From Syntrophomonas wolfei subsp. methylbutyratica (GTDB lineage Bacteria > Bacillota > Syntrophomonadia > Syntrophomonadales > Syntrophomonadaceae), in contig NZ_BBQT01000004.1 of assembly GCF_001570625.1 (NCBI RefSeq), forward strand, positions 62,001 through 126,000: a DNA stretch of 64,000 nt, written 5' to 3'. The translations under genes and the position numbers were made by a program. Below are positions 51,708 to 60,354 of this stretch, piece after piece (position 1 is the first letter of the stretch; every line of letters starts with the position of its first letter). The notes under the pieces are model-generated. The model made no database searches. It worked only from the letters and a program-made list of their open reading frames with translations, and was not told where the DNA came from.

Positions 51708-54290
51708 TTGCATTTTGATTCGATCCTGGATAAGAACAGTGAAAAACAACAAAAACCCCAGAATGACCAGAAAGCCGGAATTCCACGGTCGTTTAAATGG
51801 GAACTGGGGATAGCGGTGCTTCTTTTTGCTGCAGCTATTATATGGGGTATCTGGCCTCTACTTGGAGCAGCCAATAATACTTATCCATATACTACTGACG
51901 GACTGGGACACTTAACCAGAATTGTATACCTGGCAGACAACATAATGGAAGGAAAATGGGTCAGCTGGTTCCCGTTCTGGTATAACGGCAGCACGGTAAC
52001 CCAGTATTATCCTCCATTATCATTTATCCTGTTTTCCCTGGTACAAGTGTTTACACATAATATTATGCTTACCTTTAAAATAATGATATTTTTGTCTCAA
52101 TTAATTGGTGCGCTGGGGGTTTGGTATTTTTGTTACCGCTTTATTGGGCCAAGAATAGGAGTGTTCGGGGGGATTTTATATGCCGTACAACCGTTCTTGC
52201 TGAGATCGGGATTAAATGGGGGTGAAATTGCGCAAATCCCTATTTTTGCGCTTACGCCGTGGTTTTTGTATTTTACTTTCTTGTTATTCGAAGAAAAAAC
52301 CCGGTTAAGATGGTTATTGGTCAGTATTTGTGGTGCCTTGCTTATTGTTTCCCAATCCATGCATGCTTTTCTTATCAGTATATTGATAGGAATTATTATG
52401 CTGGTGATGCTGCTTGAGCGGCATATTATCCTGCGTGAATGCATTTGCTGGATTTTGGCAGTAGGCCTGGGGGCTGGATTGTTATCGTTTTGGATTGTAC
52501 CTGGTACTACTCATCTGGAAAATGCCAGCATACCTTATCTATTGCCGGAAGCGAGTTCAGTATTTGCTGCCATGACTTCGTTTTTTTCTGTAGCAGCAAG
52601 AAACGGAAGCGGGTTTTATATTGGCAGCAGCATGCTGTTATTGGCTTGCATTTCCCTAATATTTTGGAGAAAGAGCAAGCTGGTATTGCCTTTACTAATA
52701 GCCATGCTGCTGGGGATAAGCCTATCATTTGGTGAAGCATTTCCTCTATATAAATATATTCCCCTGCATCAGTCTTTTATCCCGCGCAGGTTTTTAAGTT
52801 TTTCTGTTTTGGCAGCAGCCATATTAGATGTTTATGTGTTGAACGAACTTCTATTAAGAGCCAGACCTGGTTATATCCGGGAAATAACATATATTATTTT
52901 AAGTGGGGCAATAATAGTACTTTTAGCTATTGATATCAACCCCAGAGCTATGGAGACTCATAGCGATCAATTTATAGAATATCGTCAGGAGTTGAAGCTA
53001 CTATCGATTAGCAATAATGCTTTTGAACAGGGACGTTTTTCATGGCTATATTCAGATGCATCACATATTGCATATTTCCCAATGATTAAAGGGCTTAATA
53101 TGACCGATGGTTGGAGTATTGAAGGTACTCCGCATAATCGAGCTCTCTGGCAGCATAATACTGCTATCGCTGCCAATTGTAATGATTATATTATCAGGAA
53201 CCTGCTCTTTTGGAATACCCGTTCAGCTTTTATAGACAATCGCTGGAAAAAGCTAATCGAGGGTTTGCAGGATAAGGGCTTTCGCTTAATCAAAGAGGAT
53301 GACAAGAAAAGTATCCTTTTCAATCCGACTCCTTCCTCCTATTTCCTGCGGCAGGAGCGGGATGCATTGGTAATCGGTCAAGCGGCTATAAATTTTGAAA
53401 TGTATTTTCCCTGGATGCTCCGGGGTTATTCCAGTTGTCTGGAAGATTATCCACGGGAGTATCTATCCGGATTCAAGTTGATATATTTAATAGAACCAGA
53501 AGTAAAGGATTTTACCAGCTTTCAAAGGATGGTGGAAGAGCTGGCTGAAGCTGACAAGGTAGTTATTGTGTCTATGGGACGAGGGGAAACCTGGCCTTTG
53601 CTGGATGTAATCCCCTATTGGGAAACGATTGAAAGTGATTACAGGTTAAAAACATGTGAAAATGCCGGGATAACAGGAGAAGCCTGGTTGGAAGCAGATC
53701 CGACCGGACAGGTTCCAGCCTTGGGAAATTTGGATGAAACCTGGGCGGTAATGCAGGGTGAGGATAGAGAGGTGCCTGCCATAGGCTATAAGGAGGTCAA
53801 TGGACACAGGGTGTATTTTGTGGGTCTGGCTCTTGGGCAGCAATTAAACTCGGCTGATGGGGAGCAAATCCGTATGATGCTGGAACAACTGATGGACCTG
53901 GCTCATCCCAACAAAAGTATTGTTCCCCATCCCTTCCCGGTGTTGGAGGATGAGTGGCGTCATGATGGTTTCAGTTTCAGCTATGATTCCAGGGAGCCTA
54001 GGCCAGTTCTGGTTTCAGTTACCTATACCCCGCGTTGGAAAGCCTGGCTGGATGGAAAAGCATTGCCGGTTCAAAACATGGATAATCTGATTTATATCCA
54101 ACTGCCGGCGGGAAAGCACCAGGTATCCTTTCACTATGGAATGAGCTGGGTGGGGAAATTGGGAATTGTTTTATCCCTGTTATTCCTGTTGCTGGTGGCT
54201 TTATTCTATTATTACTTTGATTATTTCGATTTGTTTTTTAATCACCTGCAGAGAAAAGTCCGCCATTATATTTCGCTTATTGGGGAGTAA
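51708..54290 (+). CDS. large polytopic membrane protein of the PTPS-related family
   Basis: An 860-residue protein with a TTG start after GGGGGA. About twelve hydrophobic helices fill residues ~28-430. The first extracytoplasmic loop reads TTDGLGHLTRIVYLADNIME, with FWYNGSTVTQYYPPLSFILF after it, a GT-C-like Asp/His pattern shared with the protein at 42714. The extracellular C-terminal ~400 residues include SMGRGETWPLLDVIPYWETI, VNGHRVYFVGLALGQQL, a beta domain (LPAGKHQVSFHYG) and a final membrane helix. Unlike its paralogue it has no coiled coil and no PTPS domain. Likely a lipid-sugar-dependent glycosyltransferase acting outside the membrane; reaction unproven. Confidence 0.7.
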   Translation: MHFDSILDKNSEKQQKPQNDQKAGIPRSFKWELGIAVLLFAAAIIWGIWPLLGAANNTYPYTTDGLGHLTRIVYLADNIMEGKWVSWFPFWYNGSTVTQYYPPLSFILFSLVQVFTHNIMLTFKIMIFLSQLIGALGVWYFCYRFIGPRIGVFGGILYAVQPFLLRSGLNGGEIAQIPIFALTPWFLYFTFLLFEEKTRLRWLLVSICGALLIVSQSMHAFLISILIGIIMLVMLLERHIILRECICWILAVGLGAGLLSFWIVPGTTHLENASIPYLLPEASSVFAAMTSFFSVAARNGSGFYIGSSMLLLACISLIFWRKSKLVLPLLIAMLLGISLSFGEAFPLYKYIPLHQSFIPRRFLSFSVLAAAILDVYVLNELLLRARPGYIREITYIILSGAIIVLLAIDINPRAMETHSDQFIEYRQELKLLSISNNAFEQGRFSWLYSDASHIAYFPMIKGLNMTDGWSIEGTPHNRALWQHNTAIAANCNDYIIRNLLFWNTRSAFIDNRWKKLIEGLQDKGFRLIKEDDKKSILFNPTPSSYFLRQERDALVIGQAAINFEMYFPWMLRGYSSCLEDYPREYLSGFKLIYLIEPEVKDFTSFQRMVEELAEADKVVIVSMGRGETWPLLDVIPYWETIESDYRLKTCENAGITGEAWLEADPTGQVPALGNLDETWAVMQGEDREVPAIGYKEVNGHRVYFVGLALGQQLNSADGEQIRMMLEQLMDLAHPNKSIVPHPFPVLEDEWRHDGFSFSYDSREPRPVLVSVTYTPRWKAWLDGKALPVQNMDNLIYIQLPAGKHQVSFHYGMSWVGKLGIVLSLLFLLLVALFYYYFDYFDLFFNHLQRKVRHYISLIGE

Positions 54291-54370
54291 TGGCACAATT
54301 GTCAGGATGAGGCCCCCAATATTAGGGTTGGGGTTTGCGGTTGTTGGGCATTGTAAGAGGGCTCCAATAG

Positions 54371-56536
54371 TTACTTGAAGCCGGCAATATAAGTCTTAAG
54401 GATATAAAAGCTCTCTTTATAGCGCTCATGAAAGCTGGGCATATCCCAGTCTTTCCAGTTGTAGAGCAGAACTTCGCTTTTGCTGACTATTTGCGAATTT
54501 TTCGGATTAATACTAAGCAGTTGAAGGTTTAGACCCGGCGAAGTTATACTGCTGAACTCTCCAAGATTTTGACGATGGGGATAAACCCATACCTGGTGGC
54601 TGCTGGGGTCAGTGAAGCCTAGCATCATCCAGGGAATGCGGAATTCAATCAGCTTTTCTCCGCAATAATAATCACTCAGGCTGTTATAATTAGGGGAAGC
54701 AGGATGGCTGTTCCCGTGAAACAGTTTAGCTATTTCGATTTCTTCAAACGGAATGGTTTTTTGAGATGTTGGTAAATACAGTTCGCGGCTCAAGCATAAT
54801 TTCCAGGGCAAGAAAAGCCCGTTGTTTTCCTGGCTTAAGGATTGATCAAAGGGAATCATTTTAAGTACCCGTCCATAAAGATAACTATGCTGGTCATAGG
54901 CACTGGCCACCATTAGTTTAGCTTCATCCCGGTCTTTGACGGTAAGCAAGAATTCAGCTCCTTCATCGAAGTAAGCATTGGATTGAGACAGGAACTTATT
55001 GCCTCCGGGCTGGTTGTCAAAGGCGATTAGAAGTTCTTCTTCATTCCAGTTCCACCCGGTGGGATTTTCTATGGCCAAATATAAATAGGCTTCATCACTG
55101 CTTGCCATAAGTTGGAGTCTATCACCGCCGGTGGTTTTCTCGGCTGCATTGATGCGCTCCCAATCGTCAATTTTTCCATCCAGATAAATGCGGTTGCTCT
55201 TTCCTGGTTCAACCGCTACCAGGCCGAAGTTTTCTTCATTGGTTAAACGGTTAAGCCACATAGGGCGTCTTTCGGATGGTATTTCCAGGCTCATGGTATT
55301 CCAGGTATGTTTGAACCATTCATCCTGCCAGGAAAAAACTATGCCGCCAGCCAGGTTTATATTTTTCATGGCCTTAAACATGGAGACAATCATCTGTCCT
55401 TGTTCCTTCTCATTATGCATGCCCTGGTTGCGTTCCAGAGGTCCCCGGTGGGCCATCCCCCTGGAAGATGGTACGCCAAATTCCGCGACCAGGAGCGGTA
55501 TACCGGAGTGTTTTTCTTTCAATTCCAAGAGGTAAGCTTCATAAGGGTCTTTTTGCCCGTCCTTATTTAAGTAATCCAGGTAATCCTTCTGATAACGGAG
55601 ACTGTCAGGATAGTAGGGGTAAACATGATAGGCAGCAAAATAGCCAGCCTCCCACTCACTGCTGGGAGTAATGTGCCGGGGGTTTACACTGACCAGATCT
55701 TCTTTTTCAAAAGGCTCATCCGGGTGAGAAAGCGGGTCAGTGGTGACCCAGTTGACAAAAGAAAGCGGGTGTTGCCAACCCTGCCTCGTTTCAGCCTCGG
55801 CCAGAATATCCAGAGACTGGGCCAGCCAAGCTTCAAAAGGGCTTGCTTCAGCTGTAGTAGAAAAATACTGGCCTTTAAACTGTTTTTTGTCCGGATGGTT
55901 TTGGTTTGTTTTGTCCACCATAAGGGGATCCCACTCCGAACCCAACATCCAGGCCATAAGGTAGGGGGCTGCATTAGTGGTATATATGCCGCTGGCTTTT
56001 CCCGGTACTCTTGGAATCTCGCCCAGCCCATATACGGCCTTTACCGCCAGTGCAATTTCCCGGTGAAACTTGTCAGTAATCTCAGGCAAATAGGCGTCCT
56101 GCAAGCTGATTAGTTCTTCTTCCGGAGACCAGATGCCCTGTATAAGCCAGAGTTTATTCCTGGCATCCTTATTGTGGTCAGCCAGGGCCTTATAAAAATG
56201 CGGTGGCAGAATGGTATAAACCCTTAAGGAATGGATACCCAAATCGTCCATTCCGGCAAACCAGCGTCGGTAATCATCATAGCTGGGGCTTAATTCTCCA
56301 GGATGATGACCTGCTGTGGTGGCTCCCAGGTTCACGCCGAAACGAAAGCTCTTATCCCATTTCCCATCAATATATAAACAGATATCTTCACCTTCCACCC
56401 GGCTAAGCATTTTTACTTTATCATCATTCTCATAAACCGTTGCTTGCTTTAAGGGCGAGGAACAGGCTGATAGTGTTAAGATAGTTAAGATAATGAAACA
56501 GAAGAAAAATGCTAGAATTATACGAAACCTTTTCAA
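54371..56536 (-). CDS. glycosidase-like (TIM-barrel) lipoprotein with CBM9/DOMON-like domain
   Basis: The TTG at 56536 is chosen because GGAGG lies nine bases upstream and it gives a compact lipoprotein signal (IILTILTLSAC). 721 residues. Residues ~55-430 look like a glycoside-hydrolase TIM barrel: RFGVNLGATTAG, DLGIHSLRVYTILPPHFYKA, LMAWMLGSEWDPL (acid/base Glu candidate), IPLLVAEFGVPSSRG (nucleophile Glu candidate), GGIVFSWQDEW. Residues ~460-620 form a CBM9/DOMON-like module (YLDGKIDDWERI, YLYLAIENPTGWNW), similar to the N-terminus of the exosortase homologue. It may trim or remodel the surface glycan made by the neighbouring cluster. GH family not assigned. Confidence 0.65.
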   Translation of the reverse strand: MKRFRIILAFFFCFIILTILTLSACSSPLKQATVYENDDKVKMLSRVEGEDICLYIDGKWDKSFRFGVNLGATTAGHHPGELSPSYDDYRRWFAGMDDLGIHSLRVYTILPPHFYKALADHNKDARNKLWLIQGIWSPEEELISLQDAYLPEITDKFHREIALAVKAVYGLGEIPRVPGKASGIYTTNAAPYLMAWMLGSEWDPLMVDKTNQNHPDKKQFKGQYFSTTAEASPFEAWLAQSLDILAEAETRQGWQHPLSFVNWVTTDPLSHPDEPFEKEDLVSVNPRHITPSSEWEAGYFAAYHVYPYYPDSLRYQKDYLDYLNKDGQKDPYEAYLLELKEKHSGIPLLVAEFGVPSSRGMAHRGPLERNQGMHNEKEQGQMIVSMFKAMKNINLAGGIVFSWQDEWFKHTWNTMSLEIPSERRPMWLNRLTNEENFGLVAVEPGKSNRIYLDGKIDDWERINAAEKTTGGDRLQLMASSDEAYLYLAIENPTGWNWNEEELLIAFDNQPGGNKFLSQSNAYFDEGAEFLLTVKDRDEAKLMVASAYDQHSYLYGRVLKMIPFDQSLSQENNGLFLPWKLCLSRELYLPTSQKTIPFEEIEIAKLFHGNSHPASPNYNSLSDYYCGEKLIEFRIPWMMLGFTDPSSHQVWVYPHRQNLGEFSSITSPGLNLQLLSINPKNSQIVSKSEVLLYNWKDWDMPSFHERYKESFYILKTYIAGFK

Positions 56537-56576
56537 AATAACTAACCTCCGGTAAATTTCTTTAAGCATCGGAAGA

Positions 56577-56745
56577 AATCGCTTAAGCAGTTTCAACACA
56601 CTGTTGCAACGAGGCGAGGGATTAGAACCCGCCGCCTGTTTTGTTAATAGGAAACCAAGCGCTTAAAGAAGCGCCATGCGGGCACCACTGATGTTCGCTT
56701 CGCTCACTATTAAGGATGCGGGGGTATATTTTGCCTCGTTATACT
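56577..56745 (-). repeat. dispersed intergenic element, copy 3 (full length)
   Basis: Read on the minus strand: TATAACGAGGCAAAATATAC, CCCGCATCCTTAATAGTGAG, CGAAGCGAACATCAGTGG, then CCTATTAACAAAACAGGCGG, CGGGTTCTAAT and GTGTTGAAAC. The TAA of its first bases is the stop codon of the phosphomannomutase gene, and its far end overlaps sequence just before the glycosidase gene. Confidence 0.75.
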
Positions 56746-58088
56746 TTCAGGAAGGTAAACAACTCGGTTTTAATCCGCTCCAGCTCTTCCGGGGTCCCGG
56801 CTTCGCAGCGTACTATTAGCTCCGGCCCGGTATTGGAGGCCCGAACCAGACCCCAGCCCCCGGGGAAGAGGATTCTGGCTCCATCTATGTCTATGACCTC
56901 ATGGTGATTTCGGTAATGTGAGAGTACCCGCTCAACCACCGCGAACTTCTCGCTATCGCTGCTTTTAACCCGGAGTTCGGGAGTGGCATGGTAGCGGGGA
57001 ACATCAGCCAGGAGCTCACTCAAGCTTTGCTCACTGTGGGACAAGATACGCAAGAGCCGGGCGGCAGCATAGAGAGCGTCATCATAGCCATAGTATTCAT
57101 CCGCAAAAAACATATGACCGGACATCTCTCCGGTAAATACCGCTCCTATTTCTTTCATCTTGGCCTTAATAAGGGAATGACCGGTTTTATAAATAACAGG
57201 CTTGCCCCCCAGACGTTCTATCTCATCTATCAGGGACTGGGAGCATTTAACCTCTACTATGCAGTCCGTTCCTGGGTAGCTGGGCAGTATTTCCCGCCAG
57301 AAAAGGATCATCAACATATCTCCCCAGATAATATTACCCTCAGTATCCACCACCCCCAGGCGATCTCCGTCTCCGTCAAAACCTATGCCCAGGTCGGCCT
57401 CTTCCGCCTTGACCACCCGGATTAAATCCTGGCAGTTCTCAACCTTGACCGGATCCGGATGGTGATTAGGAAAGCTCGGGTCCGAGTCACAGTAGAGCTC
57501 GATTACTTCACAGCCCAGTTCCCTTAACAGGCGGGGAGCAATAAAACCGGCGGTGCCGTTGCCGCAGTCCACCACCACTTTAAGCTGCCGTTCTCCCAGC
57601 TTTATCCTTTCCATAATATCCTGCCGGTAAGCCGGGCTGATATCATAGAAACTAGGATTCCCTTTTTTTGTACTGCTTATGAAGTCTCCGGTTTCGGCCA
57701 AATCAGCTATTTTTGAAATATCTTCTCCATATATGGTGGAATTGCCCAGTAGCAGCTTAAAGCCATTATCCTCGCCTGGATTGTGACTGGCAGTTATCAT
57801 CATCCCCGCGTCAATATCCAGGTGACGGGAAGCAAAATAAAACATGGGAGTAATTACCTCTCCTATGTCCACTACATCCAGGCCGGATAGCAAGAGCGTT
57901 TCTACCACCAGTTCCCGAAAGCGAGGCGAAGAAAAGCGGTTATCACGGCCTACGATTATCTTTTCCCGATCCTGCTCCTGTACATATCTTCCGAAAGCTC
58001 CGGCTATAGCCCTCACCGCAGCCTCATCCAAATCCGTACCCACCCTGCCTCTGATATCATACATACGAAAAATAGACTTATTAATCAT
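56739..58088 (-). CDS. manB: phosphomannomutase/phosphoglucomutase
   Basis: The ATG at 58088 has GGAGGGAG upstream; 449 residues, normal for the alpha-D-phosphohexomutase family. Motifs: MYDIRGRVGTDLDEA, the phosphoserine loop GMMITASHNPGEDNGFKL, the metal loop GFDGDGDRLGVVD, the sugar-binding GEMSGHMFF, and the C-terminal phosphate-binding WGLVRASNTGPELIVRCE. It converts hexose-6-phosphate to hexose-1-phosphate, the entry to nucleotide-sugar synthesis, which fits the glycan cluster beside it. Its stop codon lies within a dispersed repeat. Confidence 0.93.
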   Translation of the reverse strand: MINKSIFRMYDIRGRVGTDLDEAAVRAIAGAFGRYVQEQDREKIIVGRDNRFSSPRFRELVVETLLLSGLDVVDIGEVITPMFYFASRHLDIDAGMMITASHNPGEDNGFKLLLGNSTIYGEDISKIADLAETGDFISSTKKGNPSFYDISPAYRQDIMERIKLGERQLKVVVDCGNGTAGFIAPRLLRELGCEVIELYCDSDPSFPNHHPDPVKVENCQDLIRVVKAEEADLGIGFDGDGDRLGVVDTEGNIIWGDMLMILFWREILPSYPGTDCIVEVKCSQSLIDEIERLGGKPVIYKTGHSLIKAKMKEIGAVFTGEMSGHMFFADEYYGYDDALYAAARLLRILSHSEQSLSELLADVPRYHATPELRVKSSDSEKFAVVERVLSHYRNHHEVIDIDGARILFPGGWGLVRASNTGPELIVRCEAGTPEELERIKTELFTFLKV

Positions 58089-58099
58089 ATTCTCCCTCC

Positions 58100-58178
58100 A
58101 TTTATAGCACCCTGCGGGCACCACTGATGTTCGCTTCGCTCACTATTAAGGATGCGGGGGACATATTTCATCTCGTTA
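58100..58178 (-). repeat. dispersed intergenic element, copy 4 (partial)
   Basis: Minus-strand sequence TATAACGAGATGAAATATGT, CCCCCGCATCCTTAATAG, GAAGCGAACATCAGTGGTGC, ending CCCGCAGGGTGC. Only the first half of the element is present. Its TAA supplies the stop codon of the phosphatase-like gene. Confidence 0.75.
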
Positions 58179-59897
58179 TATCCGGCAGGACTTAAGATCG
58201 ATAAAGACTGCGTTTTGGATGAACGGAGCTGCCACGACATAACAGGGGTTGTCATCCCGCTGTACTTCTTTTGCTATGTGGTTAATGTAGTCTTCGCTCC
58301 GGTAAACTAGCTCAAAGCGCAGTCCCTCGGCTTCAACAGCCTGTTTAATGAGATTCAGGTCTTGGTCAGAAGAGAGGTCCGGCTCTTCCAACTGTACTAT
58401 GGTTCTTACTCCCAACCCAGCCAGAGTGCACAATTCAGCTGCTTCAGGCTGGCGGCCCAGCAGCAGGCGTTCAGTAATAATATCTACTTTATGCCCGCCG
58501 ATTGAAGCTGGAATATCATCCCGCTTGAGCCCATAGCAGCGGCTGCTCAGTATGGAAGCCACCTGACTGCAATAATCCGGGGAAGGGAAGCCATAGAAGA
58601 AGCATACTCCCAAAGTCTTTGGCCAAGCCTGAATATAGCTGGCCGCTCCGGCAGGAGAGATGTTTTCGTCCAATTCCAGCGCTTCCATATGGGTAATACC
58701 AGCCTTTTTAAGTCTATCCATCTCTCCAGCAGCAGGCCGGGGGCCCAGAAAGAGATTGTAGCTTACGCGAAACACCGCTCCCCCTTGCAGTCGTTCGGGG
58801 AAAGCCTTGCCCATATGCTCTAAATCTCCGCCCCGCAGCAATCCATCCAGCAAAAGGTTTTTTTCCGTAATGAGAAATCCATGTACATAGATTTTATGCT
58901 GGCTGTTGGCAATATATTGGGCCAGTTCCAGCAATCCCTGGTAAGCATTGCCTTGCTTCCGCAGCGGCATAATGGTATATTTCAAGCCCATTTCCTGACA
59001 ATTTTTTTCTTCACGTTTTATCCATTTCAGATCCCCGGGATTTTCCGGATCGAGATCAGCAATAATTTCCTTAAATTGACCCCTTTGAATCAGATGAAAC
59101 CACTCTTCATCGGTGGGATAAGGACCCATTATGATGCGGCTGTTCTGATAAAAATATAATTTACCCCGTTCCAGCCGGGTCTTGTAGATGCATTCTTGGG
59201 GTTCCTTGTTTTCCGGCTCCTGTCCCAGCAAGACCCGTTTAATCAGATCGGCCCGGTGTTTGCCCAGGTAACAGTGAACATAATAGCGTTTATCGCCCGG
59301 TTCCGCCAAATCCATGGCCCGCTGGATGGATTCCTGATTTTCGCTTACCCAGGGGAGCATCGGCAGGGAGTATATGGTGATGCCAACTTCTTTTCCGTGC
59401 TCCATCTCTTGTTCTAATAGTATTTTTTCAAACGGAATCATGGGGCTTAAAAGGGAAATAACCCCGTCGTAGCCCTCGGCTTTAAGCTCTCGCAAACGAG
59501 GTTTATCAGGATAAGGGCCAAAAGCATAGCGTTCGCCCGGTTCTGATACTGTACCCTGAAGCCGGGCTATTACCGGACTTCCAGTGGTTAATAGAAAGTA
59601 AAAAACCACCGCAGCCATCAAGAACAAAACCCCCAGGATTAGATATATAAACGATGTCGGTGGTTTTTCCCGGCTCAATACTTTACGGAAAAAGCAGCGG
59701 GTAACCCAGGCGCTGCTTAAGGCCCACAAGATTATAATGCCGGTCATAGCTATATTGATAAGGGTTTGGGAAGTTCCCCGCCGGGTCAGCAGTTCTTCTA
59801 CGGGGACATTTACCAGGAAAAGAAAGCCCACACCCAGCAAGAAACCCGCCAGACCCATAAATAGCCCGGTTAATACCAGCAGCCTGGCCCTGGACAT
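58176..59897 (-). CDS. membrane protein with four tandem tyrosine-phosphatase-like repeats
   Basis: The ATG at 59897 is preceded by TTGGAGGGGAG. 573 residues. Three membrane helices (~10-30, ~47-65, ~85-105) are followed by four units of about 110-120 residues. Each opens with a similar motif: YAFGPYPDKPRLRELKAEGY, IIMGPYPTDEEWFHLIQRGQ, LFLGPRPAAGEMDRLKKAGI, LLLGRQPEAAELCTLAGLGV. This is how dual-specificity phosphatase folds begin. Unit 1 has an intact HCxxxxxR active site (VHCYLGKHRADLI, Cys ~209); units 2-4 have lost it (VHGFLITEK in unit 2). One active plus three pseudo-phosphatase domains would face the cytosol. A role in controlling glycan synthesis, as with capsule phosphatases, is inferred from position. 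Confidence 0.65.
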   Translation of the reverse strand: MSRARLLVLTGLFMGLAGFLLGVGFLFLVNVPVEELLTRRGTSQTLINIAMTGIIILWALSSAWVTRCFFRKVLSREKPPTSFIYLILGVLFLMAAVVFYFLLTTGSPVIARLQGTVSEPGERYAFGPYPDKPRLRELKAEGYDGVISLLSPMIPFEKILLEQEMEHGKEVGITIYSLPMLPWVSENQESIQRAMDLAEPGDKRYYVHCYLGKHRADLIKRVLLGQEPENKEPQECIYKTRLERGKLYFYQNSRIIMGPYPTDEEWFHLIQRGQFKEIIADLDPENPGDLKWIKREEKNCQEMGLKYTIMPLRKQGNAYQGLLELAQYIANSQHKIYVHGFLITEKNLLLDGLLRGGDLEHMGKAFPERLQGGAVFRVSYNLFLGPRPAAGEMDRLKKAGITHMEALELDENISPAGAASYIQAWPKTLGVCFFYGFPSPDYCSQVASILSSRCYGLKRDDIPASIGGHKVDIITERLLLGRQPEAAELCTLAGLGVRTIVQLEEPDLSSDQDLNLIKQAVEAEGLRFELVYRSEDYINHIAKEVQRDDNPCYVVAAPFIQNAVFIDLKSCRI

Positions 59898-59924
59898 ACT
59901 CTCCCCTCCAATAGCCATCATCCT

Positions 59925-60095
59925 ATAACGAGGTGAAATATATCCCCCGCATCTTTAATAGTGAGCGAAGCGAACATCAGTGGTGCCCGCAGGGTGCTAA
60001 GCGGCCGCCTATTAACAAAACAGGTGGCGGGTTCTAATCCCCCACCGTCTTGCAGCGCTGTGTTGAAAATGCTCCGCAGTTTCTTTCGATGCTTT
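59925..60095 (+). repeat. dispersed intergenic element, copy 5 (full length)
   Basis: TATAACGAGGTGAAATATAT, CCCCGCATCTTTAATAGTGA, GCGAAGCGAACATCAGTGGT, CCTATTAACAAAACAGGTGG, CGGGTTCTAATCCCCC, GCAGCGCTGTGTTGAAA, TCCGCAGTTTC. It matches the copy at 56577 read in reverse; the two copies bracket the phosphomannomutase and phosphatase-like genes as an inverted pair about 3.3 kb apart. Confidence 0.75.
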
Positions 60096-60354
60096 AAAGG
60101 TTTTATGCAGGATTCAGGCTATTATTCCGCAGGCAATTAGTTATTCCTACCGGTAATGATAGCAAGTAGCAGCATTGTTGGTCAAACGAAACCTTAAGCC
60201 GTAACTTTTCTTTTATCTCCATAGCCTGGCAAGAAGAACTTAAGTACCTGACAGCATATGTCTTTTGATATTATATAGTACATTCCATTAAGTAAAAAGG
60301 AATACAAGTATATTTATGGAATAACGATAATAATAAGCAAAGGAGGGGTTAAAA
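60096..60354 (+). other. leader region of the first tandem chemoreceptor gene
   Basis: AT-rich leader of about 260 bases ending in an AAAGGAGGGG ribosome site. A GTAAAAAGGAATA stretch is present, but no properly spaced GCCGATA box was found, so a sigma-D promoter like that of the next gene could not be confirmed. Confidence 0.3.
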
